Assembly (NCBI GenBank): GCA_020848835.1
Contig: JADLHJ010000037.1
Location: 29,133 to 93,132, forward strand
Length of the DNA: 64,000 bases
Source: Candidatus Hydrogenedentota bacterium
GTDB lineage: Bacteria; Hydrogenedentota; Hydrogenedentia; Hydrogenedentales; SLHB01
Direction: 5' to 3'
The translations under genes were made by a program, and so were the position numbers. The first letter of the stretch is position 1. Each line of letters starts with the position of its first letter. Positions 18,357 to 27,065 of the stretch are shown here, piece by piece. The notes under the pieces are model-generated. The model did not search any database and was not told the origin of the DNA. It worked only from the letters and a program-made list of their open reading frames with translations.

Positions 18357-20351
18357 TTACTTCAAATCGATGCTAAAGGGTGCGCAGGGTAAACCTGCTC
18401 CATTATACAAATTGCAGTCGGGATTCTCCGCCCACGCATAGCGAACGCGATGGGGTTTCGTCACGTCTTTGCATGTGAGTATGATGACCTCATTCTCGAT
18501 GTGCGCGTCAGCCCAGTGGAAAATATTGTCCGGTCCGGCAATTGCGAAGCCTCGTGGAGCGGCGCCGTCGGCGGTGCGCAAGCCGCCATCGCAATGTTTG
18601 AATCGGATGCGCGCTTCGTTTCCATTAACTTCAAATCCGGCACATTCCGGTCCGCTCGCGACGACGTCTTTTGCATAGGTTTGCTTCAGCGCGAGCAATG
18701 CGAGTCGCTTGCCTACGTCCTGCTTGTTCCGCGGGTGTATGTTGTCCGCGTCGCCGATGTCGATGGTCAACGCCATGCCTGTATTCGGTCCGCGCGCGGC
18801 GCGCGCCTGTGCGTCGCGCAGTTCTGCAATCGGTGACGGCGCGTTTGGATCGTTCGTGCGCGCCTTGTACGGCGCGAGTTGTACAAAGTAAAACGGCAAA
18901 TCGCCCTGGCGAAACGCGGTGCGCCAATCGTTGATCATCGCGGGAAACAAGGTCTGGTACTGGCGTGCGCGGCCCACGTTGCCTTCGCCCTGATACCAGA
19001 TTACGCCGCGCACGCCATAGGGCACGAGCGGCGCAATCATCGTGTTGTACAACACGCTTGGAATGCGGTGGTTGCTTTCTATGTAAACCGGGGGCACGGG
19101 TTTCTCGGGCACCTTCGTGATATCCATGCCTGCTGCGAACTTCCAGTCGCCCGCCAGCGGGATGGTCTCGTTTGGCGAGCCGCCCACAAGATCGAGATGC
19201 ATATCCTGCGGCGCACCGATGAATCCTCCAACATTTCCCATGTCGTACACACGCACGGCAATGACGTTTCGTCCCGCGCGCACGAGATATGCGGGTACGG
19301 CGTATTCGCGCGGCGTGCTGGAACCTTCCATCTGGCCGACGATCTCGCCGTTGAACCAGGTGCGATCCGCGTCGTTCAGCGCAGTAAGCTTCAGTCGCAG
19401 TGCTTTGCCTGCCCATGAAGTAGGGATATCGATCCCTTTTCGATACCACGCGAAACCGTCTAGTGCGGGATAGCCCTGCTCTTCCCAAATGCCAGGGGTC
19501 GTGATTGTTTTCCAGTCTTTTGAATCGAGATTCGGATCCGCCCAAATCGCTTTGCCGTCCGCGTAGCCGAGATCGAATGAATCGAGATCCATGTACCACA
19601 TGTTGAAGTCTTGATCGTATTCCGCTTTCTCTTTTGCGGAATCCGCGATCAGCTTCGGCAGCAAATTCATCACCGGTTGCCATTCGGAGATTGTCATCAG
19701 GCCGTTTGAACTGGTCCACGCCTCCGCAGGTGACGCGCCGCGCGAGGAATTGATCAATCCGATCGGCACATTCAATTCTTTGTGTATTTCTCGTCCAAAG
19801 AAATAACCCACCGCAGAAAACGGACGCAGCGATTCTGGCGTACACGCTTCCCACTTTGCGCCAGGGCAATCGTCCTGCGGTTCAAACTTTGTCGCGCGCG
19901 GTACGTTGAAAAGACGAATCGATGGATAGTTCGCGGCCGCGAGTTCCTGCTCGACGTTCAACACTGCCTTCGGCCCGGGTTGCATCGACATGCCCATGTT
20001 TGACTGGCCCGAACACAACCACACCTCGCCGACCAGCACGTCGCGAATTATTTTGCGCGTCGCGCCCGCGCGCACGGTAAGTTCATGAGGCCCGCCCGCA
20101 TCGAGCGATTCGAGATACGCGCGCCATGCGCCGGCTTCGTTTGCCATTGCATCCGCGCGCCGCCCGGCCATGCTGACGCGGACTTTTGTTCCGGGTGCAG
20201 CCTTGCCCCAAATTGCTACAGGCTTGCCTTGCTGCAGCACCATGCCATCGCTGAACAGCGCGGGCAAGACGAGCTGCGCGTCGGTCGGCCTTGTGACGCT
20301 TTGGCAACTGCACACGAGTAATAACACAAGAACCGAAACCGTTGTTCGCAT
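18357..20351 (-). CDS. Sialate O-acetylesterase family lipoprotein
   Basis: About 664 residues from the ATG at 20351, which has GAGGGGG eight bases upstream; the track start is a GTG at 20366. The leader 'MRTTVSVLVLLLVCSCQSV' ends in a lipobox. 'LPALFSDGMVLQQGKPVAIWGKAAPGTKVRVSM' is the N-terminal beta domain, 'GEVWLCSGQSNMGMSM' the GQSN block of SGNH/DUF303 esterases, with a galactose-binding-like insert (about 300-420, 'GFAWYRKGIDIP', 'GRNVIAVRVYDMG'). 'GVIWYQGEGNVGRARQYQTLFPAMINDWR' is the central esterase motif, and a 'NIHPRNKQDVGKRLALLAL' H near the end completes the triad. It removes acetyl groups from sugars and is probably outer-membrane- or periplasm-anchored, serving glycan breakdown. 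Confidence 0.9.
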   Translation of the reverse strand: MRTTVSVLVLLLVCSCQSVTRPTDAQLVLPALFSDGMVLQQGKPVAIWGKAAPGTKVRVSMAGRRADAMANEAGAWRAYLESLDAGGPHELTVRAGATRKIIRDVLVGEVWLCSGQSNMGMSMQPGPKAVLNVEQELAAANYPSIRLFNVPRATKFEPQDDCPGAKWEACTPESLRPFSAVGYFFGREIHKELNVPIGLINSSRGASPAEAWTSSNGLMTISEWQPVMNLLPKLIADSAKEKAEYDQDFNMWYMDLDSFDLGYADGKAIWADPNLDSKDWKTITTPGIWEEQGYPALDGFAWYRKGIDIPTSWAGKALRLKLTALNDADRTWFNGEIVGQMEGSSTPREYAVPAYLVRAGRNVIAVRVYDMGNVGGFIGAPQDMHLDLVGGSPNETIPLAGDWKFAAGMDITKVPEKPVPPVYIESNHRIPSVLYNTMIAPLVPYGVRGVIWYQGEGNVGRARQYQTLFPAMINDWRTAFRQGDLPFYFVQLAPYKARTNDPNAPSPIAELRDAQARAARGPNTGMALTIDIGDADNIHPRNKQDVGKRLALLALKQTYAKDVVASGPECAGFEVNGNEARIRFKHCDGGLRTADGAAPRGFAIAGPDNIFHWADAHIENEVIILTCKDVTKPHRVRYAWAENPDCNLYNGAGLPCAPFSIDLK

Positions 20352-20603
20352 GGCGTACCCCCTCACGGCGAATTGCGTGACGAGGCAGTATCGTAACAGC
20401 TTCGGTGCGCTGCGGAAATCGTGCGCCCTTGGCTGCTATGAATCTCTACTCATTAGCCCAAAGCGTTGCACTCATTCAGGACTTTCGGCCGAGCTTCGGT
20501 GCATAGGCTGGGGGGTGTATTGATTTCTTTTTTGACGAAACAATGGGGGGTGCAGGGGGGAGAATTGTTGTAAGTCGTTGTTTAGTATGCGAGCCTCCGT
20601 TTT

Positions 20604-20628
20604 ACACCCCCCCTGAGGGAGGGGGTGT
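20604..20628. repeat. G/C-rich hairpin
   Basis: The sequence is a near-perfect inverted repeat (ACACCCCC CCTGAGGG AGGGGGTGT) without a T-run on either side, so it is not a typical intrinsic terminator. It lies in the long gene-free region upstream of the Gfo/Idh oxidoreductase. Confidence 0.5.
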
Positions 20629-20777
20629 GTGGCCGCTGCGATGGTCTCGGCTACTGGTAGCGGCGAAAGCGAGCGAATGTAGGTGCTTCTTCATATCACG
20701 GTTCGTCTTTGCTCAACTTCTGCAGGCGACGGCCGTCGAAGGACAGCGGTTCCTTGCAGGTTGTGGAATAGTTCAAG

Positions 20778-20801
20778 AGAGCCGAATTGGAACTCGGCTC
20801 T
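20778..20801. repeat. Inverted repeat, 8-bp perfect arms
   Basis: AGAGCCGA and TCGGCTCT flank an 8-base loop (attggaac). No poly-T follows. Similar short hairpins occur in other gene-free stretches of this window. Confidence 0.5.
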
Positions 20802-21150
20802 ACATTGGCGCTGTTGCCATTTTGAATTGCATAGCGCCCGACCGTGGTTTTCTTTCCGGGCAGGTCGGGGCGATGTGCGTGTGCGCTCAATCTGTAGCCC
20901 AGCGCGTTGCACTTTTCCCACCGCGGATCACGCGGATCGGGGACATGGGAAACAAGGGGTCAAGTTAATGATGGCGTGCGGAAGGGTATGAAGTCTTTCG
21001 TCGCTGCCGTTTTGGCGGGATATCCAATAGACAGCCAAAGCGGTAGCGCCGTCCACCTTAAACGCGCTAAATCAAGGATTCCACAAAGGGGGGTATTTAC
21101 AGATTGCGCAGCGGGGTATAGGATATTACTCAACTACGAGGGCACGTCCA

Positions 21151-22671
21151 ATGAAAACGACACGGCGCACTTTTTTGAAGCGGGCCGGGACTTCGGCGGG
21201 GTTGTTGATTGCAACCGGGTGGTCGCCGTTTTCGTATGCGGCGAACAGCAAGGTGCGGCTGGGGATGATTGGCGTTGGGTCGCAGAACCGCATTCATATC
21301 GAGATGGGTTTGGCGAGCTTGGCGCATACGTTTGAGGTTGCCGCGCTAGCCGATTGTTTGAAGCCGAGCCTGGCCGCGGGTGTCAAAACCTTGTTCCCAA
21401 CGAGTCAGCCACAGGGCACACAGCCTCCCGCGCGGCAGGACGCGATGACGGCATTTGGGGAAGATCACTGCTATTTAGATCATCGAGCGATGTTGGAAAA
21501 GGAGGGCGACGGCATCGATGCTGTCGTCATCGCGACGCCGACCTCGTTGCACCAGCAGATGGTGTTGGATTGTCTCGATGCGGGCAAGCACGTGTTTGTC
21601 GAGAAGACAATGGGCCACACCTATGACGGTTGCCGCGAGATTGTGAGGAAGGTGCACAGCACCGGCAAAGTGCTGCAGGTGGGGCATCAACGGCGCTACA
21701 ACCCTGAATACATCCACGCGCTTGAGGGGTACCGCGATGACCGGCTCGGTCGCGTGACATCCATCGAAGGGAAATGGCACCGCTACGGAGATTGGAGGCG
21801 CCCAATTCCGATGACACAGGACGCGCAAGGCAAGACCCAGGTGTATAAGCAGGATGGAATTGGTGACCTGCAAAAGCTGGTGAACTGGCGCGTCTATAGC
21901 GAATACAGTATGGGCCTTATCGGCGAGTTGTGCGCGCACCACGTAGATTGCGTGAATTGGCTACTCGGTACACCGCCCACGAGAGTTTGGGCGACGGGAA
22001 GCGTCGACTATTGGAGGGACGACCGTACGACCTTCGACAACGTGACGGTTGTGTATGAATATGAACTCAACCGGAGGCAAACTGGATTTATAGTATCGTC
22101 TCCCATGAGCCATTTAAATCCTTTAGACGCCCGTGAGTTGGTGCGTCCATATAAGTGTCGCTTTACCTGGTCGGGCAGTTTGCAGGCGGACAATGTGGAT
22201 GAATTGGTTTCTGTTCAGGGTGATCGCGCGAGCTTTGCGCTGCACGAACTCGCTATCGACGGTAGCGGTGTGGGCTGCATTTACGACGAAGCGGCCCGCT
22301 ATAAGACAATCAACAACGAAACCGGCCGAGCAACGACTCGAAGAACGCCACCTGAGCCTGCGTGGACAGGTAAGCCACGATACGGTCCATCCTATACGCG
22401 AATCGATCCCGATCCGGTGCCGTTCAGGAACGAACTCGATCAGGGGCTTTACAACAAATCCGCGGAGTTGCGGCAGTTTGAAGCGTTTGCGAAATGCATT
22501 CAGGACGGTACGAAACCTCTCGCGAACGAAATGTGCGGGTTGATGGCATCGATTGCCGTGATTGCGGCGCACGAATCGTCGATGCAGGGGAAAACGATCG
22601 AGATCGATCCCGCATTGTATCAATTCGGTTTTGAGACGCCGAATGCGTTTGAGGTCGGGACTGTGGCGTAG
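21151..22671 (+). CDS. Gfo/Idh/MocA family oxidoreductase with Tat signal
   Basis: A 506-residue exported NAD(P)-dependent oxidoreductase. 'MKTTRRTFLKRAGTSAGLLIATG' is a twin-arginine leader. The Rossmann domain has 'VRLGMIGVGSQNRIHIEMGLA', then 'GIDAVVIATPTSLHQQMVLDCLDAGKHVFVEKTMGHTYDGC', which contains the EK(T/P) dyad of the family, and 'VLQVGHQRRYNPEYIHALEG'. The C-terminal alpha/beta domain follows and includes the 'ELCAHHVDCVNWLLGT' segment. Exported Gfo/Idh proteins with bound cofactor are expanded in planctomycete-like genomes and act on sugars or sugar-derived substrates; the substrate here is unknown. It is a single gene followed by hairpin repeats. Confidence 0.93.
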   Translation: MKTTRRTFLKRAGTSAGLLIATGWSPFSYAANSKVRLGMIGVGSQNRIHIEMGLASLAHTFEVAALADCLKPSLAAGVKTLFPTSQPQGTQPPARQDAMTAFGEDHCYLDHRAMLEKEGDGIDAVVIATPTSLHQQMVLDCLDAGKHVFVEKTMGHTYDGCREIVRKVHSTGKVLQVGHQRRYNPEYIHALEGYRDDRLGRVTSIEGKWHRYGDWRRPIPMTQDAQGKTQVYKQDGIGDLQKLVNWRVYSEYSMGLIGELCAHHVDCVNWLLGTPPTRVWATGSVDYWRDDRTTFDNVTVVYEYELNRRQTGFIVSSPMSHLNPLDARELVRPYKCRFTWSGSLQADNVDELVSVQGDRASFALHELAIDGSGVGCIYDEAARYKTINNETGRATTRRTPPEPAWTGKPRYGPSYTRIDPDPVPFRNELDQGLYNKSAELRQFEAFAKCIQDGTKPLANEMCGLMASIAVIAAHESSMQGKTIEIDPALYQFGFETPNAFEVGTVA

Positions 22672-22700
22672 TTTTGACGCAACGGGTTCGAGGGAATTCT

Positions 22701-22788
22701 GCGTTGCCCCTTCAGGGCGATTCAAGGTGTAATTGTACTCGCTCCTGGGGCGTTGCCCCAGGCTAGGGTTGCGTTGCACCTTCGGTGC
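22701..22788. repeat. Cluster of three GCGTTGC-type hairpins
   Basis: Three related units follow the oxidoreductase gene: gcgttGCCCcttcaGGGC (22701-22718), CCTGGGGC-gtt-GCCCCAGG (22744-22762, perfect 8-bp arms) and gcgttGCACC-ttc-GGTGC (22771-22788). Units one and three share the frame GCGTTGC-stem-TTC-stem with different but still paired stem bases. This is a REP-like intergenic element; no transposase is nearby. Confidence 0.7.
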
Positions 22789-22971
22789 GTAAACGGTGTC
22801 ACAGTGCGACCGCCGTCGGCAGTCGCTTATTTTTCGCCGGTGTCGGCATGTCGTGGCAGGATTCTCAGAGCAGTATAAACCTCGCTTAATTTGCTCTCGG
22901 TTTTTGCCGTGGGGAACGTTTCGCTCGAGTTGGTAGATTTGGTCGGTCTGATGCATATCTGGCGAATAAAA

Positions 22972-23835
22972 CTAATACGTATACTCTGATGATGCGGCGT
23001 AGTTGCGGTAGGCGATGAAGATTGCGAGGGCGAGCAGTGCTGCGCTTGTAATTGTGTAGAGCACCAGGCGTTGCCACGGTTTGCGTGCTTGAATTCGCTT
23101 CATCGACGATAGCGCAGGTGTTGCGGTCGCGCCGAGCATCAATGCCGTGGGCAGCAGGCTCGCTTCTGCGTAGGTGTGCGCGAGGACCCATACGAGCGCG
23201 GACAGGGGCCATGCCAGCGCGATGGCTCCAGCCAGTGAAAAACGATTCGGGTTCCACCACGTCAATACCGCCATTGCGCCGAATGCGGACACCACTGCCC
23301 CGGCGAGTTGTCCGAGCTTCGCGCTGCCGCCTAGCACCATGAGCATGCTTGCGCCGGTGAGGGACAAGAGCAAAATCATGGCGACGATCGCATTGTTCTC
23401 GCGGCGAATGGAAGCGTCGTGGAACTGCCAAAGTACGAGCGTGATCGCTGTCGCGCCGAGTACCCATGCGGCGCTGGTGTGCCATGGCCATGTGTTGCGT
23501 ATTGGCGCGTAAAGCAGGAACAAGGTGAGCGCCGCGATGAGCAGCAAGCGAGACGTGATTCGTGCAGCGCCTTGTTTGATTGCGAAAGACTCCACTCCGC
23601 CGTACATCGCCAATACCGCGCCACAGATCGCGAGCCAGTCTGTCGATTGGCTGGGATGAAACGCGTTTTCGCCAATGACGAGCGCGATACCGGAGATTGC
23701 GCCGATCCCGGTTGCGATTGCAGCGGCGGCGCGCGCGCTTTCGGGCATTGCCTTGCGAACCGAGAATAGCAATACGCAGATGCCGGTAATAACTGCGGGG
23801 GCGAAGGAAGTGACGATGAGGGTAATCGGATTCAT
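22972..23835 (-). CDS. Polytopic membrane protein of unknown function
   Basis: A 287-residue protein made almost entirely of hydrophobic segments: about nine predicted helices, with short polar loops and a basic stretch near 250 ('SSMKRIQARKPWQRL') before the last helix. No transporter motif or conserved charged residue inside helices identifies a family. It ends at 22972 near the hairpin cluster and begins about 150 bases downstream of the methyltransferase gene stop, same strand. The start ATG at 23835 gives 'MNPITLIVTSFAPAVITGICVLLF', a plausible first helix. Function unknown. Confidence 0.7.
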   Translation of the reverse strand: MNPITLIVTSFAPAVITGICVLLFSVRKAMPESARAAAAIATGIGAISGIALVIGENAFHPSQSTDWLAICGAVLAMYGGVESFAIKQGAARITSRLLLIAALTLFLLYAPIRNTWPWHTSAAWVLGATAITLVLWQFHDASIRRENNAIVAMILLLSLTGASMLMVLGGSAKLGQLAGAVVSAFGAMAVLTWWNPNRFSLAGAIALAWPLSALVWVLAHTYAEASLLPTALMLGATATPALSSMKRIQARKPWQRLVLYTITSAALLALAIFIAYRNYAASSEYTY

Positions 23836-23930
23836 GTGGCGTCCACTTGCATGACGCCAAAGCGGCGTCTACCCGCCGCCGCACTCCATATAGCGCACGA
23901 AGTTATGTTGGGTGGTTGGTGTTGCGCTTG

Positions 23931-23950
23931 CCGCGTAAACGCGGAACTAC
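23931..23950. repeat. CCGCG-TAAA-CGCGG hairpin repeat, copy 1
   Basis: ccgcgTAAAcgcggaactac: a five-base-pair stem with TAAA loop followed by AACT. The first 18 bases are identical to copy 3 at 57895, and the element shares loop and flank with copy 2 at 56277, whose stem has a compensating base-pair change. Confidence 0.7.
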
Positions 23951-23985
23951 GAACCGAATTCCGCGCTTTCGATCGCGATTTGTAG

Positions 23986-24744
23986 TTAGGGTAGTGCGCC
24001 CATGTAGAGGCGTGTGTCGTATTCGAAGGATACGGTTTCATCGATCGCGTGTGCATCGAATATGTCGCGCAGGCCTGCGACGAAAGACGCGTAACCTTCG
24101 GTCCCTTCGGCGGGCACGTATGAAGAGGACATGGCGCGGCCGTACAGACCGTCCCAATCGAAGTGTTGCGCGTTTGCAAAGGTCGTTTCCTCGTATCCAT
24201 CTTTGCCGAAGAAAGCGTGTAACTTTTCGCCGACGATGTTGCGGTGGTTCACCTGTTCATAGTCAGTACCGCGGGTACGGAGGAGTTCGTCGTAAGCTGT
24301 CAAAAACGGCGATGCATCCGACTTGCGATCGTTCCAGATCAACGCGACCAGTCCGCCCGGTTTTAGAACGCGTTGGAACTCTACGCGGGTTTTTGCGGCG
24401 TCAAACCAATGAAACGCCTGGGCGGCGCAAACTATTTCAACTGAAGCGGCGGGCAGGGTGGTATGTTCCGCGTCGGCGTCGATGCTGATGAAGTTTTCAT
24501 TGTTTGCCAACAGGCGTTCGGCGGCCTCGCGCATTTCGCGGTTTGGCTCGACGGCGTAAACGCGCAGTCCGCGCGCGAGAAGCAGCGCGGTGAATATGCC
24601 GGTGCCCGAGCCGACGTCCGCGACGTTGTCGCCGCGCTTCAAGGTTGCGCGCGCGATGACGTGATCAATTAACGCGGCAGGATAGCTGGGCCGGTATTTG
24701 ATGTAGTTTTCGACGCGGTTTGAAAAGCGTTGTGTAACGTCCAT
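23986..24744 (-). CDS. Class I SAM-dependent methyltransferase
   Basis: About 252 residues from the ATG at 24744 ('MDVTQRFSNRVENYIKYRPSYP', the usual N-terminus of this methyltransferase subgroup). The track start at 24996 adds a basic, low-complexity leader running into the divergent gene. Motif I is 'VADVGSGTGIFTALLLARG', the acidic loop end is 'VYAVEPNREMREAAE', post-motif 'IDADAEHTTLPAASVEIVCAAQAFHWFD' is typical of UbiE/COQ5-type Methyltransf_11/25, and 'LKPGGLVALIWNDR' is motif III. An ATG at 24789 is an alternative start. Substrate unknown; it stands alone and divergent from the DUF1080 gene. Confidence 0.85.
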   Translation of the reverse strand: MDVTQRFSNRVENYIKYRPSYPAALIDHVIARATLKRGDNVADVGSGTGIFTALLLARGLRVYAVEPNREMREAAERLLANNENFISIDADAEHTTLPAASVEIVCAAQAFHWFDAAKTRVEFQRVLKPGGLVALIWNDRKSDASPFLTAYDELLRTRGTDYEQVNHRNIVGEKLHAFFGKDGYEETTFANAQHFDWDGLYGRAMSSSYVPAEGTEGYASFVAGLRDIFDAHAIDETVSFEYDTRLYMGALP

Positions 24745-24890
24745 GCCTAATAATACCTGCAATTGCGGCAGAACTTTAAGTTTAGCCATAGGGTTGGACG
24801 CCGATCCGCGCGTCGTTGTAAGATAGCCGTTTCCGCGTTGGGCGCGCGGAACGCTAAGAATGAAAGCTATTCCAGGAAAGGAGTCATAGT

Positions 24891-26051
24891 ATGCGTGGTG
24901 GGATTTTGAAGGCCGTTTGCCTTTGCGCGGCGTTTGCGCTGGCGGCGGGTGTGTCGGCGACGGCTGAACCGAAGATGCTGTCGAAAGACGAGGCAAAGGC
25001 GGGGTGGATCAATTTGTTTGACGGCGAGACGACGTTTGGCTGGAATGCCAGCGGCGACGCGCAGTGGAAAGTCGATGGTGGAAACATCGTGTGCGAAGCT
25101 GGCACTGGTGGCGCGTTGGCTACGACTAGCGAGTTTGCGGATTTTAAGTTTGCGGCGAAGGTGCGTGTTTCCGCTGAGGACATGTTGGGTATTGGCGTGC
25201 GCGCGGATCTCGATGGGCATCCGAGCGAGAACGGTTCGCCGTTGCTTGTGATTCGCGGGCCGAAGGAAGGCGCAGACAAGTGGCAGACGGTCGAGATCGA
25301 AGCGAATGGTGGAACGCTCACCGCGAAAGTCGATGGCGCCGCGGCGGAGATCAAAGGTACGCGCACGCGCGGGCACATTGCGTTTTTCTACTACGGGCAC
25401 GGGGACCGTTCGCCGAAGCCTTTGGGTTGGGCGTATCGCATCAAGGCGGAAATCGCTGAAGCAAAATTGCAGCCGCTGAATCTTAAGGCGATTTTTAACG
25501 GCAAAGACCTTAGCGGCTGGTCGGTGATTCCGGAACACAAGTCGGTGTTCACTGTGAAAGACGGTGCGTTAAATATCGAAAATGGCAACGGCCAGATCGA
25601 AACGACGGAGTTGTTTAAGGACTTCGCGCTGCAGCTCGATATCATTTCTAACGGCAAGCAATTGAACAGCGGCGTGTTTTATCGTGGGCCCGTCGGTGTG
25701 TTCTGGAAAGGCTACGAGTCGCAAGTGCGCAATCATTGGGAAGGCGACGATCGTACGAAACCTGTTGACTTCGGCACCGGCGGTAATTACGGCAACCAGC
25801 CGTCGCGCAAGGTGGTTTCGACGGATGGCGAATGGTTTACCAAGACTGTAATCGTCAGCGGAAATCACGCCGCTGTGTGGATCGATGGGTATCAGACCAG
25901 CGATTTTACGGATAACCGTCCTGTGAACCCGGATAACGATGGCAAGAACGGTTATGTTCCTGGCCCTGGCACCTTCCATTTGCAGGGACACGATCCTTCG
26001 ACCAACCTATCATTCAAGAATATCAAGGCAAGCGAGTTTCCTAAGAACTAG
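24891..26051 (+). CDS. Secreted protein with two DUF1080 (3-keto-disaccharide hydrolase-like) domains
   Basis: A 386-residue exported protein with signal 'MRGGILKAVCLCAAFALAAGVSATA'. Two concanavalin-like DUF1080 modules follow: residues ~35-185 ('WINLFDGETTFGWNASGDAQWKVDGGNIVC') and ~200-385 ('LKAIFNGKDLSGWSVIPEHKSVFTVKDGALNIENGNGQIET', 'NSGVFYRGPVGVFWKGYESQVRNHW', 'FHLQGHDPSTNLSFKNIKASEF'). The second domain has the full family pattern; the first looks shortened. DUF1080 proteins include 3-keto-glycoside hydrolases that pair with exported Gfo/Idh-type dehydrogenases. One such oxidoreductase gene lies 2 kb upstream, so a role in 3-keto-glycoside metabolism is plausible. GGAAAGGAG gives a strong ribosome site, and a terminator follows. 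Confidence 0.88.
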   Translation: MRGGILKAVCLCAAFALAAGVSATAEPKMLSKDEAKAGWINLFDGETTFGWNASGDAQWKVDGGNIVCEAGTGGALATTSEFADFKFAAKVRVSAEDMLGIGVRADLDGHPSENGSPLLVIRGPKEGADKWQTVEIEANGGTLTAKVDGAAAEIKGTRTRGHIAFFYYGHGDRSPKPLGWAYRIKAEIAEAKLQPLNLKAIFNGKDLSGWSVIPEHKSVFTVKDGALNIENGNGQIETTELFKDFALQLDIISNGKQLNSGVFYRGPVGVFWKGYESQVRNHWEGDDRTKPVDFGTGGNYGNQPSRKVVSTDGEWFTKTVIVSGNHAAVWIDGYQTSDFTDNRPVNPDNDGKNGYVPGPGTFHLQGHDPSTNLSFKNIKASEFPKN

Positions 26052-26072
26052 CCGCAGCGCCAATTGAAGTGT

Positions 26073-26104
26073 GGGGCAAGCCGAAAGGCTTGCCCCATTT
26101 TTTT
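26073..26104 (+). terminator. Rho-independent terminator after the DUF1080 gene
   Basis: GGGGCAAGCC-GAAA-GGCTTGCCCC, a perfect 10-bp stem with GNRA loop, followed by ATTTTTTT. It also sits just past the stop of the convergent ComEA-like gene and may serve both. Confidence 0.92.
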
Positions 26105-26906
26105 ATTGGCGCGTCACACTCACGTGGGGCCGGAGATCGTTCAATCGTTTTTCGCCGATGCCGGGTACGTTGTTAAGATCGTCCACAGAAGTGAAGCGTT
26201 GTTGTGCGCGGTATTGAACGATTGCACTTGCAAGGGTCGGCCCGATGCCCGGCAACGTTTCGAGCTCTTGTGCGGACGCAGTATTGAGATCGAGTAATCC
26301 CGTGGTGGATTTCTGCGAAGATGCGTTTGGTGAATCGTTTGGCCCGCTTGATCGCGCGGGTTGCTTGCGTGCGGCGTTTTTCCAGCCGGAGATTGTGTAC
26401 TCAGGTGGATTGAGGGCGGTCGCTTGTTGGCCGTTGCGCAACACCAAAGTCTTGCCGTCGCGCAGGCCTTGTTGCGCGGCGAATGGAATTACCAGAGCGG
26501 AGCCGTCCATTAACTCGGCGGCTTTGTTGATGTCGCTGGTGTCCGCCATGTCGGTTTCGCCGCCCGCGGTCTTGATTGCATGCTCCACGCGTTCGCCTTC
26601 GTCAAATTCGTAAACGCCAGGCGTAGTTACGGCGCCTGCCACGGAAACGCTGATACGTCGCTGAACAGGTGCGGGGTTGGTGTTCAATGGGGTCATTACG
26701 GGCTGCACTGCAGGTGGCGTCACCGGGGAAAGCTCAGGTTTGGGAGCTTCTTGCACCGGTGCGTGAATCGTGAATTCGCGAACTTCAACCGTCGCCTCGG
26801 AGTGGTCCGGTCGCGCAATGTAATACGTCACGCCGCCGACGCAGATCGCCGCGGCGCTGCCGAGCATGAGCAATTGCTCGCGAGTCGTGAATACGCGGCT
26901 GAGCAT
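26103..26906 (-). CDS. ComEA-like protein: membrane anchor, SLBB and helix-hairpin-helix
   Basis: About 267 residues from the ATG at 26906; a GTG at 26915 with GGAGGG four bases before it is an equal candidate, and the track start at 26978 is unlikely. One N-terminal helix ('LLMLGSAAAICVGGVTYYIA') is followed by a Pro-rich linker. 'RISVSVAGAVTTPGVYEFDEGERVEHAIKTAGG' is an SLBB domain, and at the C-terminus 'LLDLNTASAQELETLPGIGPTLASAIVQYRAQQRFTSVDDLNNVPGIGEKRLNDLRP' is the tandem helix-hairpin-helix of ComEA. It should be a periplasmic DNA-binding protein for DNA uptake. Divergent to it is comM. Confidence 0.88.
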   Translation of the reverse strand: MLSRVFTTREQLLMLGSAAAICVGGVTYYIARPDHSEATVEVREFTIHAPVQEAPKPELSPVTPPAVQPVMTPLNTNPAPVQRRISVSVAGAVTTPGVYEFDEGERVEHAIKTAGGETDMADTSDINKAAELMDGSALVIPFAAQQGLRDGKTLVLRNGQQATALNPPEYTISGWKNAARKQPARSSGPNDSPNASSQKSTTGLLDLNTASAQELETLPGIGPTLASAIVQYRAQQRFTSVDDLNNVPGIGEKRLNDLRPHVSVTRQ

Positions 26907-27065
26907 GGCTAACACGGTTCCCTCCGCACCCGTTGGCATATTAAACAGCGATTGGCTAGTAAAACAACATTGATGCATTTGGGCTGCACTCGCATTGAAC
27001 CAGTCGGCCGCAGGCTCTAGAATCCACTGTCAAGTTTGCGGGCACAACGGGGATAGGACCATCGA

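Larger units (their letters stand above)
20352..21150. other. 800-base region without a convincing gene, rich in small hairpins
   Basis: The track ORFs here (e.g. 20543-20968) are compositionally odd and lack family patterns or ribosome sites. Visible structures are a G/C-rich hairpin ACACCCCC...GGGGGTGT at 20604-20628 and a perfect 8-bp inverted repeat AGAGCCGA/TCGGCTCT at 20778-20801, plus a GGGGGG-rich stretch around 20512-20560. The last ~30 bases should contain the promoter and ribosome site of the oxidoreductase gene. I see no tRNA or rRNA. Confidence 0.5.

Noticed and set aside
17749-18441. 230-residue ORF with Met/Val/Asp repeats
   Set aside because: Antisense to the His-rich loop of the CDF gene; low-complexity shadow.
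20543-20968. 141-residue ORF in the long gene-free region
   Set aside because: Composition shifts abruptly, no ribosome site, no domain pattern; runs through hairpins.
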